Assembly (NCBI GenBank): GCA_016630955.3
Contig: CM049989.1
Span: 1,116,001-1,180,000, forward strand
Length of the DNA: 64,000 bases
Direction: 5' to 3'
DNA from: Didymella arachidicola
Taxonomy: Eukaryota; Ascomycota; Dothideomycetes; Pleosporales; Didymellaceae
The translations under genes and the position numbers were made by a program. The notes under the pieces were generated by a model. That model made no database searches. It was not told the origin of the DNA and saw only the letters and a list, made by a program, of their open reading frames with translations. Shown piece after piece: positions 10,337-21,656 of the stretch (position 1 is the stretch's first letter; each line of letters starts with the position of its first letter).

Positions 10337-13300
10337 ATGGCCGACTACCAGGAGGAGGATCTTTTCGACGATCTGTAGGTCACTTTCGCACGAAACGCCA
10401 CGTTTCTAGCTCCGGGTCGAGTACTTGCTAACACTGACTCAGCTACGACGAGGAGCCTGCATCGAAGCCGACACCGGCGGCAGCCGCACCGCCCAAGGCA
10501 GAACTCGAAGTAAAGTCAGAGCCACAGAACCCTCCAACGCAAGATGCGCCACAAGATGCTGCGCAATCGTGGCAGGAGCCTGCCGCGGCGGGGGGTGACA
10601 CCAGCATGGACGGGTCTGCGTTCAACAACGGTGGTGACCAGTCCTACGACAACAGCAACCAGAACAACGATAACGACTATGGTCCTATCAATGTGAAGGA
10701 GGATGGGTAAGTCTTGCATTTGAATTTGAACCATCACAACCAGGCGCATCACAAGGTAGGAAGAGCCTCCTCGAGAGCCAACAGGTGTCATGACTTATGG
10801 TCTCTTCATGCCAACTGGCTGGCTGGCTGGACGGTCGAGCCTAGTATTACCGGACTGCAAGAGGGTCGGTAGAGCCTAGCACAGGCATGCGAGGATCTCG
10901 TAAGCCATGGCGAAAACTTGTCGGGCGCATGTTGCACCCACACCAAGAATGCTTGAGTCGGGCAACGCCATGGAGTGGACGAGGGCTTTGCACGCCAGAG
11001 CTCGCAATTCGAGTGCCTTCATGAAGGCTGGCAACAACATCGCGAACATGAGTTGTGGGAACGAGCTGGAACATGGATAGTCGACTGCTATGCTATACTC
11101 AGACCACCCATCAGTACGCCTTACGCGAGGACTATCACAGCTTGCTGGAACATTTCGGCAGCGCCCCTTGTCGATAAATACCTAGGTACTTGATAGCGCG
11201 TACCAACAACGCAAGCTGAGGATAGTCCGTCGAGCTGCGCAATGATCTGTTTCCAGACATCAGCGCCCGACTCCGTAGCAGAACACAGACGCTTCAACCG
11301 AACACACTGTGCCTATTACAGGACAGGCTGCTTCTACTTGCTGCACGCGTGGTGCATCTCAGTATTTGGAATGCATTCCGCCCAGGTCTGATTGGGCATA
11401 CGCCTCCCGTTCGACATGCCGGCCATGGTGCGGCGCAGACACCACCCTCGATTGACGACCCTCGCATCCCATCTACCACATCACACTATTGGCCTTCGAC
11501 GAGGATGTCCTGCAGTGCTATGTACGAGATGGAAGGAACATAACGACCGCATCGAGCGTCTTGACGACTACGGCCCACATCGTTCGTTTTGGGTTACTAG
11601 CAACAGACTCTTAAGCAACAGGCTTTCGACTCATGCATGTCCGGCCACGTCTATTCGATCATTACCTTTTCGGGTCAACGCCACGCAGTTTAACATCGTG
11701 TCGTTGGATGTCTGCATTGGTTGTTTCGAGTCGTTGGTCGAGCTCATACTTCTACGTGCAGTCCGCCTGCAGGCGAAATGAGATGTACCACGAGATGGTC
11801 ATGTGCCGAGCTTGGACAACAGGAGCGATAACGACCTCAAGTTGTGGAGAGCGACAACTGCAGCTTCGGCTAATTGGCTAATTCATGCCTTCACCTATGA
11901 TGCGTCTGGCCTGCTTGACTGCTTCACAATCACAACTAACCAAGCATTGGCTGACACTGTGGTAGCAAGATGTTCATCGGAGGACTCAACTGGGAGACAA
12001 CAGAAGGTATGCGCAACCTTGTGCCCGTATGCTTCCGCGTAGGTGTGAGGACAGGCCAGCTGACCAATCTAGACTCTCTCAAGAATTACTTCACACAATT
12101 CGGTGAAGTCAGCGAATGCACTGTCATGCGCGACTCTGCAACAGGCCGCTCGCGAGGATTTGGCTTCCTCACATTCAGGGACCCCAAATGCGTCAACACC
12201 GTCATGGTGAAGGAGCACTATCTTGATGGTAAAATTGTACGTCAGTCTCTCGTGCCCAGAGAGGCAGGCTAATGCCTTTACAGATTGACCCCAAGAGAGC
12301 CATTCCTAGGGAAGAGCAAGAGCGAACGAGCAAGATCTTCGTCGGCGGTGTCAGCCAAGAAGCAACCGAGGAAGACTTCACCAACTTCTTCAAGCAGTTC
12401 GGCCGTGTCGTCGATGCTACACTCATGATGGACAAGGAGACAGGTCGGCCTAGGGGCTTTGGTTTTGTTACTTTCGATGGCGACGCAGCGGTAGATGCAA
12501 CACTGAAGCAACCACTCCAGATTCTCGGCAAACCCATCGAAGTCAAGCGCGCTCAGCCGCGAGGCAACATACGAGACGGCGAAGACGACAAGAAGTTTGG
12601 CCGCAACAAGTTCGGCAACCGCGATGGAGGTAACGGTAATGGAGGCTATGATAACCAGAATAACCAGCAACAACAAGGTGGCAACGCCGGCATGACACCT
12701 GCCATGATGGCGCAGTATTGGCAGCGCATGCAGCAATACTTCCAGCAGATGCAACAACAGCTTGCTGGTGGTGGTGGCATGCCAGGCGGTATGGGTGGCA
12801 TGAATCCGATGCAAATGCAGCAGATGCAACAGATGCAGCAAATGCAGGGCATGATGGGAGGCGGCATGAATCGCGGTACCGGTAGTCCTAACCCGCAGAA
12901 CATGCAAGGTGGCATGAATCCGATGCAGATGCAGCAAATGCAACAGATGCAGCAGCAACAGATGATGCAGCAAGGCGGCGGCTTCAATGGCGGCAACGAA
13001 CAAGGTATGATGGGCGGCCCTCGTCCAGCGTACACAGCTCAAGAACAACTAGCCTTCGAACAACAAAAATACGAGCAACAGCAAGCCCGGCGCCAACAGC
13101 AGTCAGGTGGATATGGAGGTCAGGGAGGTCCCACGAGTTGGGAAGGCATGTACGACGATGCCCCTCAGCCTAGTGTCCCATCTGGCCCTGGTGGCGGCCG
13201 CGGTGGCTTCAAGCACCAAAACAACAACCGTCAACGTCAAGGCTCCTCGCAGCCGCCCACCGGCCCAAGCGCCGCACCGATCAACGCGCCCACGGGTCCT

Positions 13301-13390
13301 AAGAATGCCGGCAAGCCTGGTGCCAACTATCGCGGTGGTGGTAGAACCAACAACTTTCGTCACCAGCCGTACGGTGGTGGTCGCGGATAG
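10337..13390 (+). CDS. HRP1: HRP1/Nab4-like hnRNP with two RRMs and a Q/M/G-rich tail
   Basis: A 537-residue RNA-binding protein related to yeast Hrp1, which acts in mRNA 3'-end cleavage and export. Exons are 10337-10374, 10443-10706, 11966-12006, 12073-12236 and 12284-13390, and all phases agree. The start is MADYQEEDLFDDLYDEE. RRM1 runs from GKMFIGGLNWET through GRSRGFGFLTF to YLDGKIIDPKRA. RRM2 runs from SKIFVGGVSQEATEEDF through GRPRGFGFVTF to KPIEVKRAQPRG. The rest (about residue 265 onward) is low complexity: repeated QMQQMQ, GGM and NN stretches, ending in RGG-like GGGRGG, so it is prion-like and likely disordered. Intron 2 is 1,259 nt, far longer than any other in the window. Intron 3 (12007-12072, 66 nt) is stop-free and in frame, so retention would add 22 residues inside RRM1. 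Confidence 0.92.
10707..11965 (+). other. Unusually long intron of the HRP1-like gene
   Basis: A 1,259-nt intron with donor GTAAGT at 10707 and acceptor GTGGTAG ending at 11965. The exons on either side join in frame to give KEDGKMFIGGLNW. Several ATG-containing frames inside (for example 11392-11781) do not resemble any protein. I see no embedded gene, snoRNA boxes or repeat, apart from a short run of TGGC copies near 10815-10830. Confidence 0.7.
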
Positions 13391-14252
13391 AGCCCGCAAA
13401 TGCATCTTCGAAGGGGCTCTGGTAGGGTCCCTCGTTGACTCTTGGTGGAAACCTGGTCAGATGGAGATCTCCTTCTCGGAGTTCGTGAACGAAGAACGGC
13501 TCGTCGGTGGCAAGATCAACAATGGCACCGCGAACACCACATGCGTGAGAGAAAGTTTGAGTCCGCTTAGCTTGACTATCACTTCCGGCCACGCCCTGCA
13601 CGCGTTTGAAAATCTCTTCATTATGTGCGCACGCACCGGCATATTCTAGCAAGATACAAGGCTTCTGATCTCTTCCACTATTAAACATTTTCTTTTCGAG
13701 CTCGGGTACCTTCCGCACTTGTCGTTATTACAGTTCCACGGCGCTACTCCCAAAGGTGCCATTATCTATCTGAAAAGGTTTATCGACCGCCATAGCTATA
13801 TTCGACAGGGACTGAGAGGGGGCGGTCACGCGTAATTGTAGGATATTGGTGATTGCAATTCAATAAGGTCCGTTAGCAGTTACGCTCCAGTCGCACGGTA
13901 GCCACATGTTTCGCCCTTGACAGCTAACGATATGCACCTGACAGATCTGCAGCCCGAACATCAACTTTTCCAGGTCAGCGAAAGGTCGATTTCCATCGAT
14001 TTTTCGTCCAAACACGACTTAAATGCCTTCGTAAATCTGTTTCCCAACGTCCTGTCTCCGCTGCAGGCGTTGTGGCCGGCGCGCTGCCCTGTTTTGTCTT
14101 TCAGCTCTTCGCTGAGCTGAAATCTTTTCAAAATGGCCCGTGCGCCACTCAGTTTTACACGTTCGGTCGAAGGCCACAACCACCGTTAAGACAAGGAGAC
14201 AGCTTTGCCACTCCCTGTTCTTACAAGATATGGGCACCTGCCAGGCCTAAAC

Positions 14253-14312
14253 ACAAAGGCTCTCCATGCGAAGAGCCACGGCACGATTCGACAGAGCACC
14301 GGCTCTCAACAC
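14253..14312. repeat. Direct repeat copy 1 with hairpin-forming GGCTCT/AGAGCC arms
   Basis: A unit of about 60 bp beginning ACAAAGGCTCTCC. It contains GGCTCT, 8 nt, then AGAGCC, and further on AGAGC, a short spacer, then GCTCT, so it could fold into two short stems. It is repeated imperfectly 183 bp downstream. Confidence 0.6.
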
Positions 14313-14435
14313 GCAAACAAGGCAGCCAGCATGGCCTTACATTCCACGACTTCTAAGAGATAAAGAAGAAGGATGGCCTGGCTCTGCCTTCCTACTACAC
14401 CTATCTCCTTCGACGCAGGCATGGCCAAGCCTAGT

Positions 14436-14496
14436 ACAAAGGCTCTCCTCGCGCAGAGCCACGGCCTTGATTCGACAGAGCACCGGCTCTCCACAC
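14436..14496. repeat. Direct repeat copy 2 with hairpin-forming arms
   Basis: The second copy of the unit at 14253-14312, differing at roughly seven positions and by one base in length. The GGCTCT and AGAGCC arms are unchanged. Much of the difference falls in the 8-nt loop between them. Confidence 0.6.
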
Positions 14497-14766
14497 CCAC
14501 CCTCTCTTCCCTTCTCTCTCTTACGGCACTTCACTGCCTTTGAACACACACAAGGGATCCTCCCTAATGTACACAAACTGCTCAGTCTCCCCAACTGGAC
14601 GGGGAGCTGTAGTTCTGACATGGTAGCAATACCCGCGTAGGCAAGAAATGCTTTCTAAGGTAGTGTGTTAGCACAGTAATTCCATAGCTTAGCACGTCGT
14701 ATATGCCCTTCGGGAGGCGAGATGATGGATTTAATCCTCATCAACTAGACGTAAAATGAATACCTA

Positions 14767-14783
14767 CCAACCAACCAACCAAC
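14767..14783. repeat. CCAA microsatellite
   Basis: Four tandem copies of CCAA in non-coding DNA. Confidence 0.8.
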
Positions 14784-15375
14784 CTGACAGATCTGAGCCC
14801 TGATGGTGATCATGTCGTTTATCTTGCTCCGAGATGTTGATTGAACTGAGTCAGGCCAGCTTTCGCGTAAGTGAACTGTAAAGGAGATGTTCCTGGCCAA
14901 CTTACTGAGGTTGTGACCCAGCATGGTGGCGTGTGTTCTTCAGCGCTCTCACTGTCCTCGTCTAGAATATAAACCAATGACTAGGGATGTCGCGTCAGCC
15001 CTCCTACACATAGCATCGATGTCATGCATGAAGGACGTGGTCGTTGTCTGCAACAGCTCATATCAAAGGTTCATAAAACCTACTAGACTATTCACAATCA
15101 GACATCCTGACTACAAATCGCTGCAAGAGTAGTCTTGCCGAGATATCCAGGTGAAGTTGCGGTGCGTAGCGCAAGGCTGCAGTGAAAGCAAGGCGTTCAA
15201 ACGGACTGTCACCGCACCACTAAGTCCGCACGCCACCTTTCACCTGCAATTTCCACATGATGCTCGCCGATCAAGAAGTCTTGACTAATTTCTGTATGCT
15301 GTTTGATACTTAAGCACCTTCTTGATTGTCGAGCTTCCAGGCTTTACAACATTCACTAGGTTGGATTATTTCAAC

Positions 15376-16589
15376 ATGGCTAAATCCAATTTATTCTTCG
15401 CGCTCATAGCAGCTACCTCAACAGCTCAGGCCATTCTAACTAATCACAGGATTCGTGGCGTAAACCTCGGATCTCTCTTCATCGTCGAACCATGGATGTC
15501 CAGCGATTCCTGGGAGTCAATGGGCTGCGGCGGCACGAAATCAGAGTGGGACTGCGTTGTCTCCCTCGGACAGGAGAAGGCAAATTCTGTTTTCCAAAAG
15601 CACTGGGATACTTTCATCGTGGCCGACGACTTCGATAAGATGAAGAGCTACGGATTAAACACAGTCCGCATCCCAGTCGGCCACTGGTTCGTGGAAGACA
15701 CCATCATCGCGGGTGAGAACTGGCCTCGAGGCGGAATGCAGTACCTAGACAAAGTGGCCGGCCTCGCAGCATCGCGTAATATCAGCGTTATAATCGACCT
15801 TCACGGTGCGCCAGGCGTGCAGGTCGCAGACAATGCATTCACAGGTCACGTAAGTCGCAACCCTCCAACTTCCGCCCATCTTCATCACACTGACGATCCA
15901 AGACATCCGACGACACAGGCTTCTACACGCCGTCCAACTACGCTCGTGCCTATACCTTCCTAGCTAACATGACAGAGCGCATCCACACGCACTCATGCTA
16001 CCGCAGCACCTTTGCGCTCGAAGTGCTCAACGAACCAGAGTCGGGTCACGACAGCCTGGTATCGACGTACTACCCAAAGACATACTCTACGATCCGTTCC
16101 GTGGAATCCTACCTCAAGATTCCAAAAGCGCAGGCCCTGACAATACAGATGCTGGACTTGACCTGGGGCGCCGGGAACCCGCGCAAGAACTTACCCTCAA
16201 ATGCGACCGGTCTGGCCTTCGACAACCACCGGTACTTGACGTATAGCTCTACTCCGGCCACAAAGAAGGATTATCTGAATACGTCTTGCAGCGACATCTT
16301 CCCCTTGCCCAACAACAATAAGCCGCTTGTCGTTGGCGAGTGGAGTCTAGCTGTGAAGCAGGATGAGGAGTGGAGCGACGGATTCTCCCCAACGAACGTG
16401 AATAACCAGGCCTGGTACACACAGTGGTGGGCGGCACAGGTGCAGGCATATGAAAAGCAGAAGGGCTGGATTTTCTGGAGCTGGAAAACAGAATTGGGTG
16501 GGGACTGGCGGTGGAGTTACCAGGCGGCTGTGGGGGCGGGGATAATTCCTAGGGATTTTAGCAAGGTGAACGACCTTGCGAAGTGCTGA
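15376..16589 (+). CDS. Secreted GH5 glucanase (endo-beta-1,6-glucanase B-like)
   Basis: A 386-residue secreted glycoside hydrolase family 5 enzyme acting on fungal beta-glucan. Exons are 15376-15849 and 15903-16589, with a 53-nt intron (GTAAGT..CTGAC..AAG). The start at 15376 is chosen because it opens directly into a signal peptide, MAKSNLFFALIAATSTAQA; an upstream in-frame ATG at 15322 would bury it. Conserved blocks are RGVNLGSLFIVEPWM, a Cys pair in MGCGGTKSEWDCV, SYGLNTVRIPVGHW, the acid/base E202 in ALEVLNEPE, and the nucleophile near E304 in VVGEWSLA. The RGVNLGS..EPWM..SEWDC pattern resembles endo-1,6-beta-glucanases (ExgB type) more than exo-1,3-glucanases, but substrate is inferred. 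It converges on the Crh gene. Confidence 0.88.
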
Positions 16590-16966
16590 GATCTGCTGCT
16601 TGATGATTGAAAGATTGGATTTTAATGATGAAGGCATGTACATCGTTTGCTTGTATTATTTACTAAGCTATTACTCGGTTCTCATTTCTTTGCATTATCA
16701 TCGTGATCGTTATCGATTAATCCCGCGAGGGAATGACTTCTCTACTCCGCTTTGTAGGGCTTTTTGGCCGCGCCCACGTCTACTCCAGGCTTCTGAGACG
16801 CTTTCTCTTCTTTCTCAGGCTTCCACACAAGTGCAACTTTGAACTGCTTACAGTCTTTAAGCCAGAAGCATACCTTTATCTTGACCCTAACGAACCCGAA
16901 CACCAACGCTGCAATGCTCAATGCTAGAAAAAAAAGACAAACTCCTACAAAATGCTTCACAGACTC
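16590..16966. other. Convergent 3' intergenic region
   Basis: The 3' flanks of the GH5 and Crh-type genes. Nothing else is seen. Confidence 0.5.
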
Positions 16967-18432
16967 CTAATCGTGGCAGCTTAGGTAAACGATCAGGACG
17001 AAGGAAATCAAGAGAGCGGTTTTAGTCGAAAGTATCGCGAGTATGTCCGCATCGGAACTAGCCTTCGGAACGGGAGGAGCAGTCTCAGCCGCGTTCTGCA
17101 ATGCCAGGTCAATGCTGACCCTGGCAGTGGTTGTGGGCTGCACAGCAGCTGCGGTGGCGGGAAGCTGGGTGACAGGAGCTTGAGTGGTACCTGGGTAGGA
17201 GGTATAGACAGTAGTGAAGCCGCGCTCATCGTAGCCAGTCCAGATCAAAGGTTTAGAATCTCCAGAAGACGCCGATTGCGAAGCTGCAGGCGAGGCCGTA
17301 GAGGAAGCGAGAGGGGATGGCTGTAAAGTTACATTAGTATGACGTTCACACGTTTTGGAGGGTGCACACTAGGCTTACTGACAGGAGCTGAGCTGGGTGG
17401 GAGGACTTTGCCTGAATCAGAGACAGTCCACCCGCTCGGAAGCCCAGGGTAGTTGCCAAACGTAGGCTCGGGAGTGGCCGAGGATGTGCCTGGAATCCAG
17501 GGATACACGCTCGGTCGCTCATAGTCCGATGAGGTCCTTGATGGAGTGAATGGGAGAGGGGCACCAGTTGCGGTCGCGGTGATTTGAGGCGAATCGCTGT
17601 TGAGCGGCTTATCACCACCAGAGTAGATGGTACCACCGTTGGACTTGATTGATTGCCAAGTTCCGCTTGTGTCGCCATAGACGTACTGGCTTCCAGTAGA
17701 GTAGTCCTGGACCTTGAGAGACTTGACAGTCATGGTAAAAGGTCCCTTAGAGTAGTCGGTTGGGCCTCTAGCCCATTCGATAGTACCGGCAGCGTTGCTT
17801 GGGTCACCACCGGCCCAGGAGCCGAACTTGATCTGCATGGGTGTCTGCGGGTACTGGTTCTCTGCATTGGCAGGCTCAAGTGTGCGAACGGTTTTGCCGT
17901 CGATCTGCCATACGATCTGCTCCGGTGTCCACTCGATGGTGTATGTCTTGAAGCCAGACTGGCTGCCAACATCGGCGTGGAATGCACCGCGGTTATAGGA
18001 GGTGGTTTGGCCTTTGCCGAAGAAGTTCGTCTGGACCTCGTCCGGGTCTGAGCCAAGCCACTCCCAGTCAATCTCGTCGAGATCGTCAGACTGCATGACG
18101 AAGCTGCTCACTATGCCTGCCCCAGGTGCCGCCTTCAGAACCACATCGACTTTACCGAACATGATGTACCATTTCGAGGTAAGTTGCGGGGCATCGCCAG
18201 ACTTGGAGATAGTGAAAGAGACGCCATCTTTGCCGTATGTGGGGTTCGACTGAGGTGTGAAGCTGTCGGACTGAGAGCTGAAGTCGATGTTGACGGTACG
18301 AGCGAGCGCAGAATCAGGCGGGCAATCCGTCCGTACTGTGGGATTGCAGTTCGTGTATGTTTGTGCGGTCGAGGGGGAGATGAGGCATGCTGCTGAAGCA
18401 AGCGCCGCGAGAGCTCTTATCGTGGAGCGCAT
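16967..18432 (-). CDS. Crh-type GH16 chitin-glucan transglycosylase, cell wall
   Basis: A cell-wall enzyme that cross-links chitin to beta-glucan, of the Crh1/Utr2 family. The signal peptide is MRSTIRALAALASAACLISP, ahead of TAQTYTNCNPTVRTDCPPD. The GH16 active site is DEIDWEW (E120, D122, E124), preceded by KWYIMFGKVDVVLKAA and followed by QTNFFGKG. The second exon (17320-16967) follows a donor at 17382 (GTCAGT, phase 0). That gives a 467-residue protein with a Ser/Thr-rich linker and a hydrophobic end (TALLISFVLIVYLSCHD), consistent with GPI or membrane anchoring. A stronger-looking donor 4 nt downstream (A|GTAAGC at 17378) would instead give a 373-residue form ending at 17253. The start at 18432 is chosen for the signal peptide; an in-frame ATG at 18495 is less likely. 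Confidence 0.87.
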
Positions 18433-19257
18433 GTCGATTGTGTTGTGGATGTACGATTGAGGCCAACAAAGGCTGCCGCGTGGTGTATGTGGCACAGGTG
18501 TATCGAGTAACTAATGTAGTAATATCGAGAAAGCGAATGCGTGCTGCTAGTTGTGTAAGTGTAGGAAAGGTAGTAGTGCTAGTGATATCGCGATCCAGAG
18601 GTGTAGAGTGAGTGGTGTAATGTTTGTGACAGGGCCTGCAGGCTGGCTGATATATGCTGACAAGATTACTGCCAGCCATCCTACCGCTGCAACATACGTA
18701 TTAGTCGATAATCAAGGCTCAAGGGTGCGGCACACTGAGCGGTGCATGGGTGTTGGCCAACAATGACGAGGCTGGTCCAGGTGGCTGGGCAACCAACCAC
18801 CCAGGCGACTAGATTACCAGATCACAGTAGCAGCTGGCCAGCAAACACGAGTAATGGTAGGAACACAGTGTGACGCCATTGCTGTTTGAGGAGTCTGGCT
18901 TCCAACGCTTCTGTGCGTTTGGAGGGATGTCAACGGCATGCGCGATCGTGCAGATGGTGGTCAGCGTGGCGCATGGCGGCCCTGCCAATTGTGTGGCAGG
19001 AATGCGCCACCCGGCTGAACCCCTCAACACCAAATCCAAAATATCTTTGGGTGCAACTAAATTTGGTCACCGCTGCACCCGCATACGATTTGCCTCTAGA
19101 TCGCCAATAGCGCCGCCAGCCGAGGAGACCCTGCATACGTCGAGTCTGGAGGATTCAATCTTCCTTATTCAGCAATTCTGAGTCACGCGAACAGTTCAAA
19201 GTATTATCAACTTGCGAGTTCCAACGCCAGGAACATCAGAAGTAACATCACGCAGCC
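18433..19257. other. Divergent promoter region of Crh and PRO2 genes
   Basis: 825 bp between two divergent starts. The only motif singled out is a TGAGTCA at 19179-19185 on the PRO2 side. No gene is seen. Confidence 0.5.
19179..19185 (+). promoter_or_regulatory. Gcn4/CpcA-type site upstream of PRO2
   Basis: A perfect TGAGTCA palindrome 73 bp before the PRO2 start codon. Gcn4/CPC-1 bZIP factors bind this element in fungi and induce amino-acid biosynthesis genes. A 7-bp match can occur by chance, but position and gene function agree. Confidence 0.55.
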
Positions 19258-20745
19258 ATGTCTCTGACGAACGCAACGCCCTTGGCTATTGCGCAATCGG
19301 CCAGGGAAGGCTCAAGAACACTTGCAGTGTTGCCAACCGAACAACGCAATGCCGCATTGACTGCAATCCACAAGGCGCTAGCAGACGGTAAAGAGGAGGT
19401 CCTAGCAGCCAATGCAAAAGATTTGGAGGATGCAAACAAGGCTGCAGCTGGTGGAACACTAAGTGCGAGTCTCGTAAAGAGGTTAGATCTAGGGAAGCCG
19501 GGGAAGTATGAGGACATGCTTCAAGGTATCCTGGATGTAGTGGAGCTGGAAGACCCAAGTATGTTGAACTTTTCGAGCTTCAGTTGATGCATTTGATGAA
19601 GTGGTTTCATGTACTAACGATCGATAGTCAACAGGACCACCGCAAAGACCCTCCTCGATGACAACCTCACTTTGTCCCGCATAACTTGTCCCATTGGCGT
19701 TCTCCTAATCATCTTCGAGGCCCGTCCTGAGGTCATTGCCAACATTTCTGCGCTCGCCATCAAGTCTGGAAACGCAGCAATCTTGAAGGGTGGAAGGGAG
19801 TCCAGCAACAGTTTCGCAGCCATCGCCTCTATCATCTCCAAGGCTTTGGCCTCCACAGCGGTTCCTTCCAGTTGTCTGCAGCTTGTACAAACTCACGACG
19901 TTATCGCCGACCTCCTCAAGTTAGACACTTACATTGATCTGTGCATTCCTCGTGGCGGCAACAAATTAGTTCGCTATGTCAAAGACTCTACAGCTATACC
20001 CGTTCTGGGCCACGCGGACGGCATTTGCTCGACATATTTGACAAACGACTACCCCCCCGGGAAGGCAGCAAAGATTCTTGTCGATGCAAAGTGCTCTTAC
20101 CCGGCCGGCTGCAACGCCACTGAGCAGTTGATCGTTGAGGAGTCTGCACTCAGTACGTCGCTTCCCGTTGTTGCGGATGCCCTCCTCAAGAAAGGAGTAT
20201 CACTCCATTGCGATCCAGCGTCCCTGTCCGCCTTACAAAGCAAGCTCGATTCGCACTCGTCTGCTCTACTGCAGACAGCTGGCCCCGAGGACTTCGATAC
20301 TGAATTCCTCGACTACGTTATCGCCATCAAGACCGTACCTTCCGTTGCTGAAGCAATTTCACACATCAATGCACACGGCTCACACCACACCGACGCTGTC
20401 TTGACCAACGACGAATTCACTGCACGGTCTTTCATGGCTGCTGTCGATTCATCATCGGTATACTGGAATACGTCTACTCGCATGGCTGATGGGCAGCGCT
20501 ACGGCTTTGGCACAGAAGTCGGCATCTCTACGAACAAGATCCACTCGCGCGGACCTGTTGGTTTGGAGGGCCTCTGTATCTACAAGTGGGTTATAGTAGG
20601 CGATGCGCAGGTCAGCACCGAATACGGTGCAGGCGGAAAGGTTTGGAAGCACCAGAAGCTGCCCGTTGGTGACGACGAGAGTACTGCCCAGAACGATGAG
20701 GAGAAAGAATTGTTGAGGAAGTTCAGGGCCAGCCGGGCACAGTAA
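19258..20745 (+). CDS. PRO2: Gamma-glutamyl phosphate reductase (proline biosynthesis)
   Basis: This 472-residue enzyme reduces gamma-glutamyl phosphate to glutamate semialdehyde with NADPH, the second step of proline synthesis, in the cytosol. Exons are 19258-19558 and 19628-20745. The intron is 69 nt (GTATGT..ACTAAC..TAG), and the join gives DPSINRTTAKTLLDDNL. Family blocks are RITCPIGVLLIIFEARPEVI, SGNAAILKGGRES, DLCIPRGGNKLV, the catalytic-cysteine region CSYPAGCNATEQL, and HGSHHTDAVLT near the C-terminal third. Length is normal for fungal Pro2. A Gcn4-type site lies just upstream. It is intact and ordinary. Confidence 0.95.
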
Positions 20746-21656
20746 AGGACCGATGAAACTCGAATTTGTTCAAAAGCTTTGTATAACAGATCCCTTGCTG
20801 AGGGAGAGAGCGAAAATACATGTCACAAGAGACACCCCAGACCAATATCTGCATACGAAAGCTACCCACCTAACATCACTCAATGCTCGCACACGTGCAA
20901 GACCAGTATCTACGCTGACTCGCGCCATGAGCACCATACTCCTCCGCGGCCGCCTAGGATACAAATCTTTACATCGAATGATCGAAATCTGTCCTCTACG
21001 CTGATCCTCGCTTGCCAATGTCTCAATCGCCATCGTCCCTGGCCACATCCCTGAGCACATGATCAGCGACCGTTTGGCGACCCTTACATCTCGGTGGTAC
21101 CCGCAGTGACACGCGTCTGCCGTGTGTCGGTCGGCCCGTTGGCTGATTTTACTATGTTTCACAGCTTGAAACTTGCAAACGAGGCTGCTTGGATCAGGGC
21201 TTGAATCAGCGTAGTGCAAACATCGTTGCTGTGGTGCGACAGGGCCGGTGGATGGGCCGAGATCGACAAGGGATATCGCGGTTATGAAGTGGTTGCCAGT
21301 GACGTCGTGAAAGCTTGAAATTACTACCATGTAGAAATGTGGGACGCCGGTGTAGGGGTGGGGCCATGGCACACATTACATGTTCGCTCCAAGCATACAT
21401 TGAAACAGGCTTGAGAGATGCAGTTGTGCAGCAAGATTAAGGTATTGAAAAGATGCAAGGTCTATTGCGATGCTTTTGTAAACGCGCCTGCTCTAAGCAA
21501 AGCATGAACTAGATGCAGCGCATGCTTGCTATCTACCAAACCGTCCTCGCATACAATGCGAACTCCTGCCTGTTCCCAAATCCCAGATGCTGATATGTGG
21601 TATCCCGTAATGTCCAAAGTCATGTGCGCTCATCAAAATCTAAACTTGCAACCAGC
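20746..21656. other. Convergent 3' intergenic region of PRO2 and UGM genes
   Basis: 911 bp with overlapping small ORFs on both strands and no recognisable gene. Confidence 0.45.

Larger units (their letters stand above)
13391..15375. other. 2-kb intergenic region with short repeats
   Basis: This is the space between the HRP1-like 3' end and the GH5 gene. It contains a pair of imperfect direct repeats (14253-14312 and 14436-14496) and a CCAA microsatellite near 14767-14783. Small ORFs at 13917-14640 overlap in several frames and look non-coding. The last 100 bases should be the GH5 promoter and leader. Confidence 0.45.

Noticed and set aside
12278..13048. A 256-codon minus-strand frame rich in His and Leu
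   Set aside because: Mirror of the Gln/Met/Gly repeats of the HRP1-like gene.
15376..18432. A cell-wall gene cluster formed by the GH5 and Crh genes with the Galf pair and GH128
   Set aside because: The genes are separated by unrelated housekeeping genes and have no shared regulatory signal. A loose theme is not enough to call a cluster.
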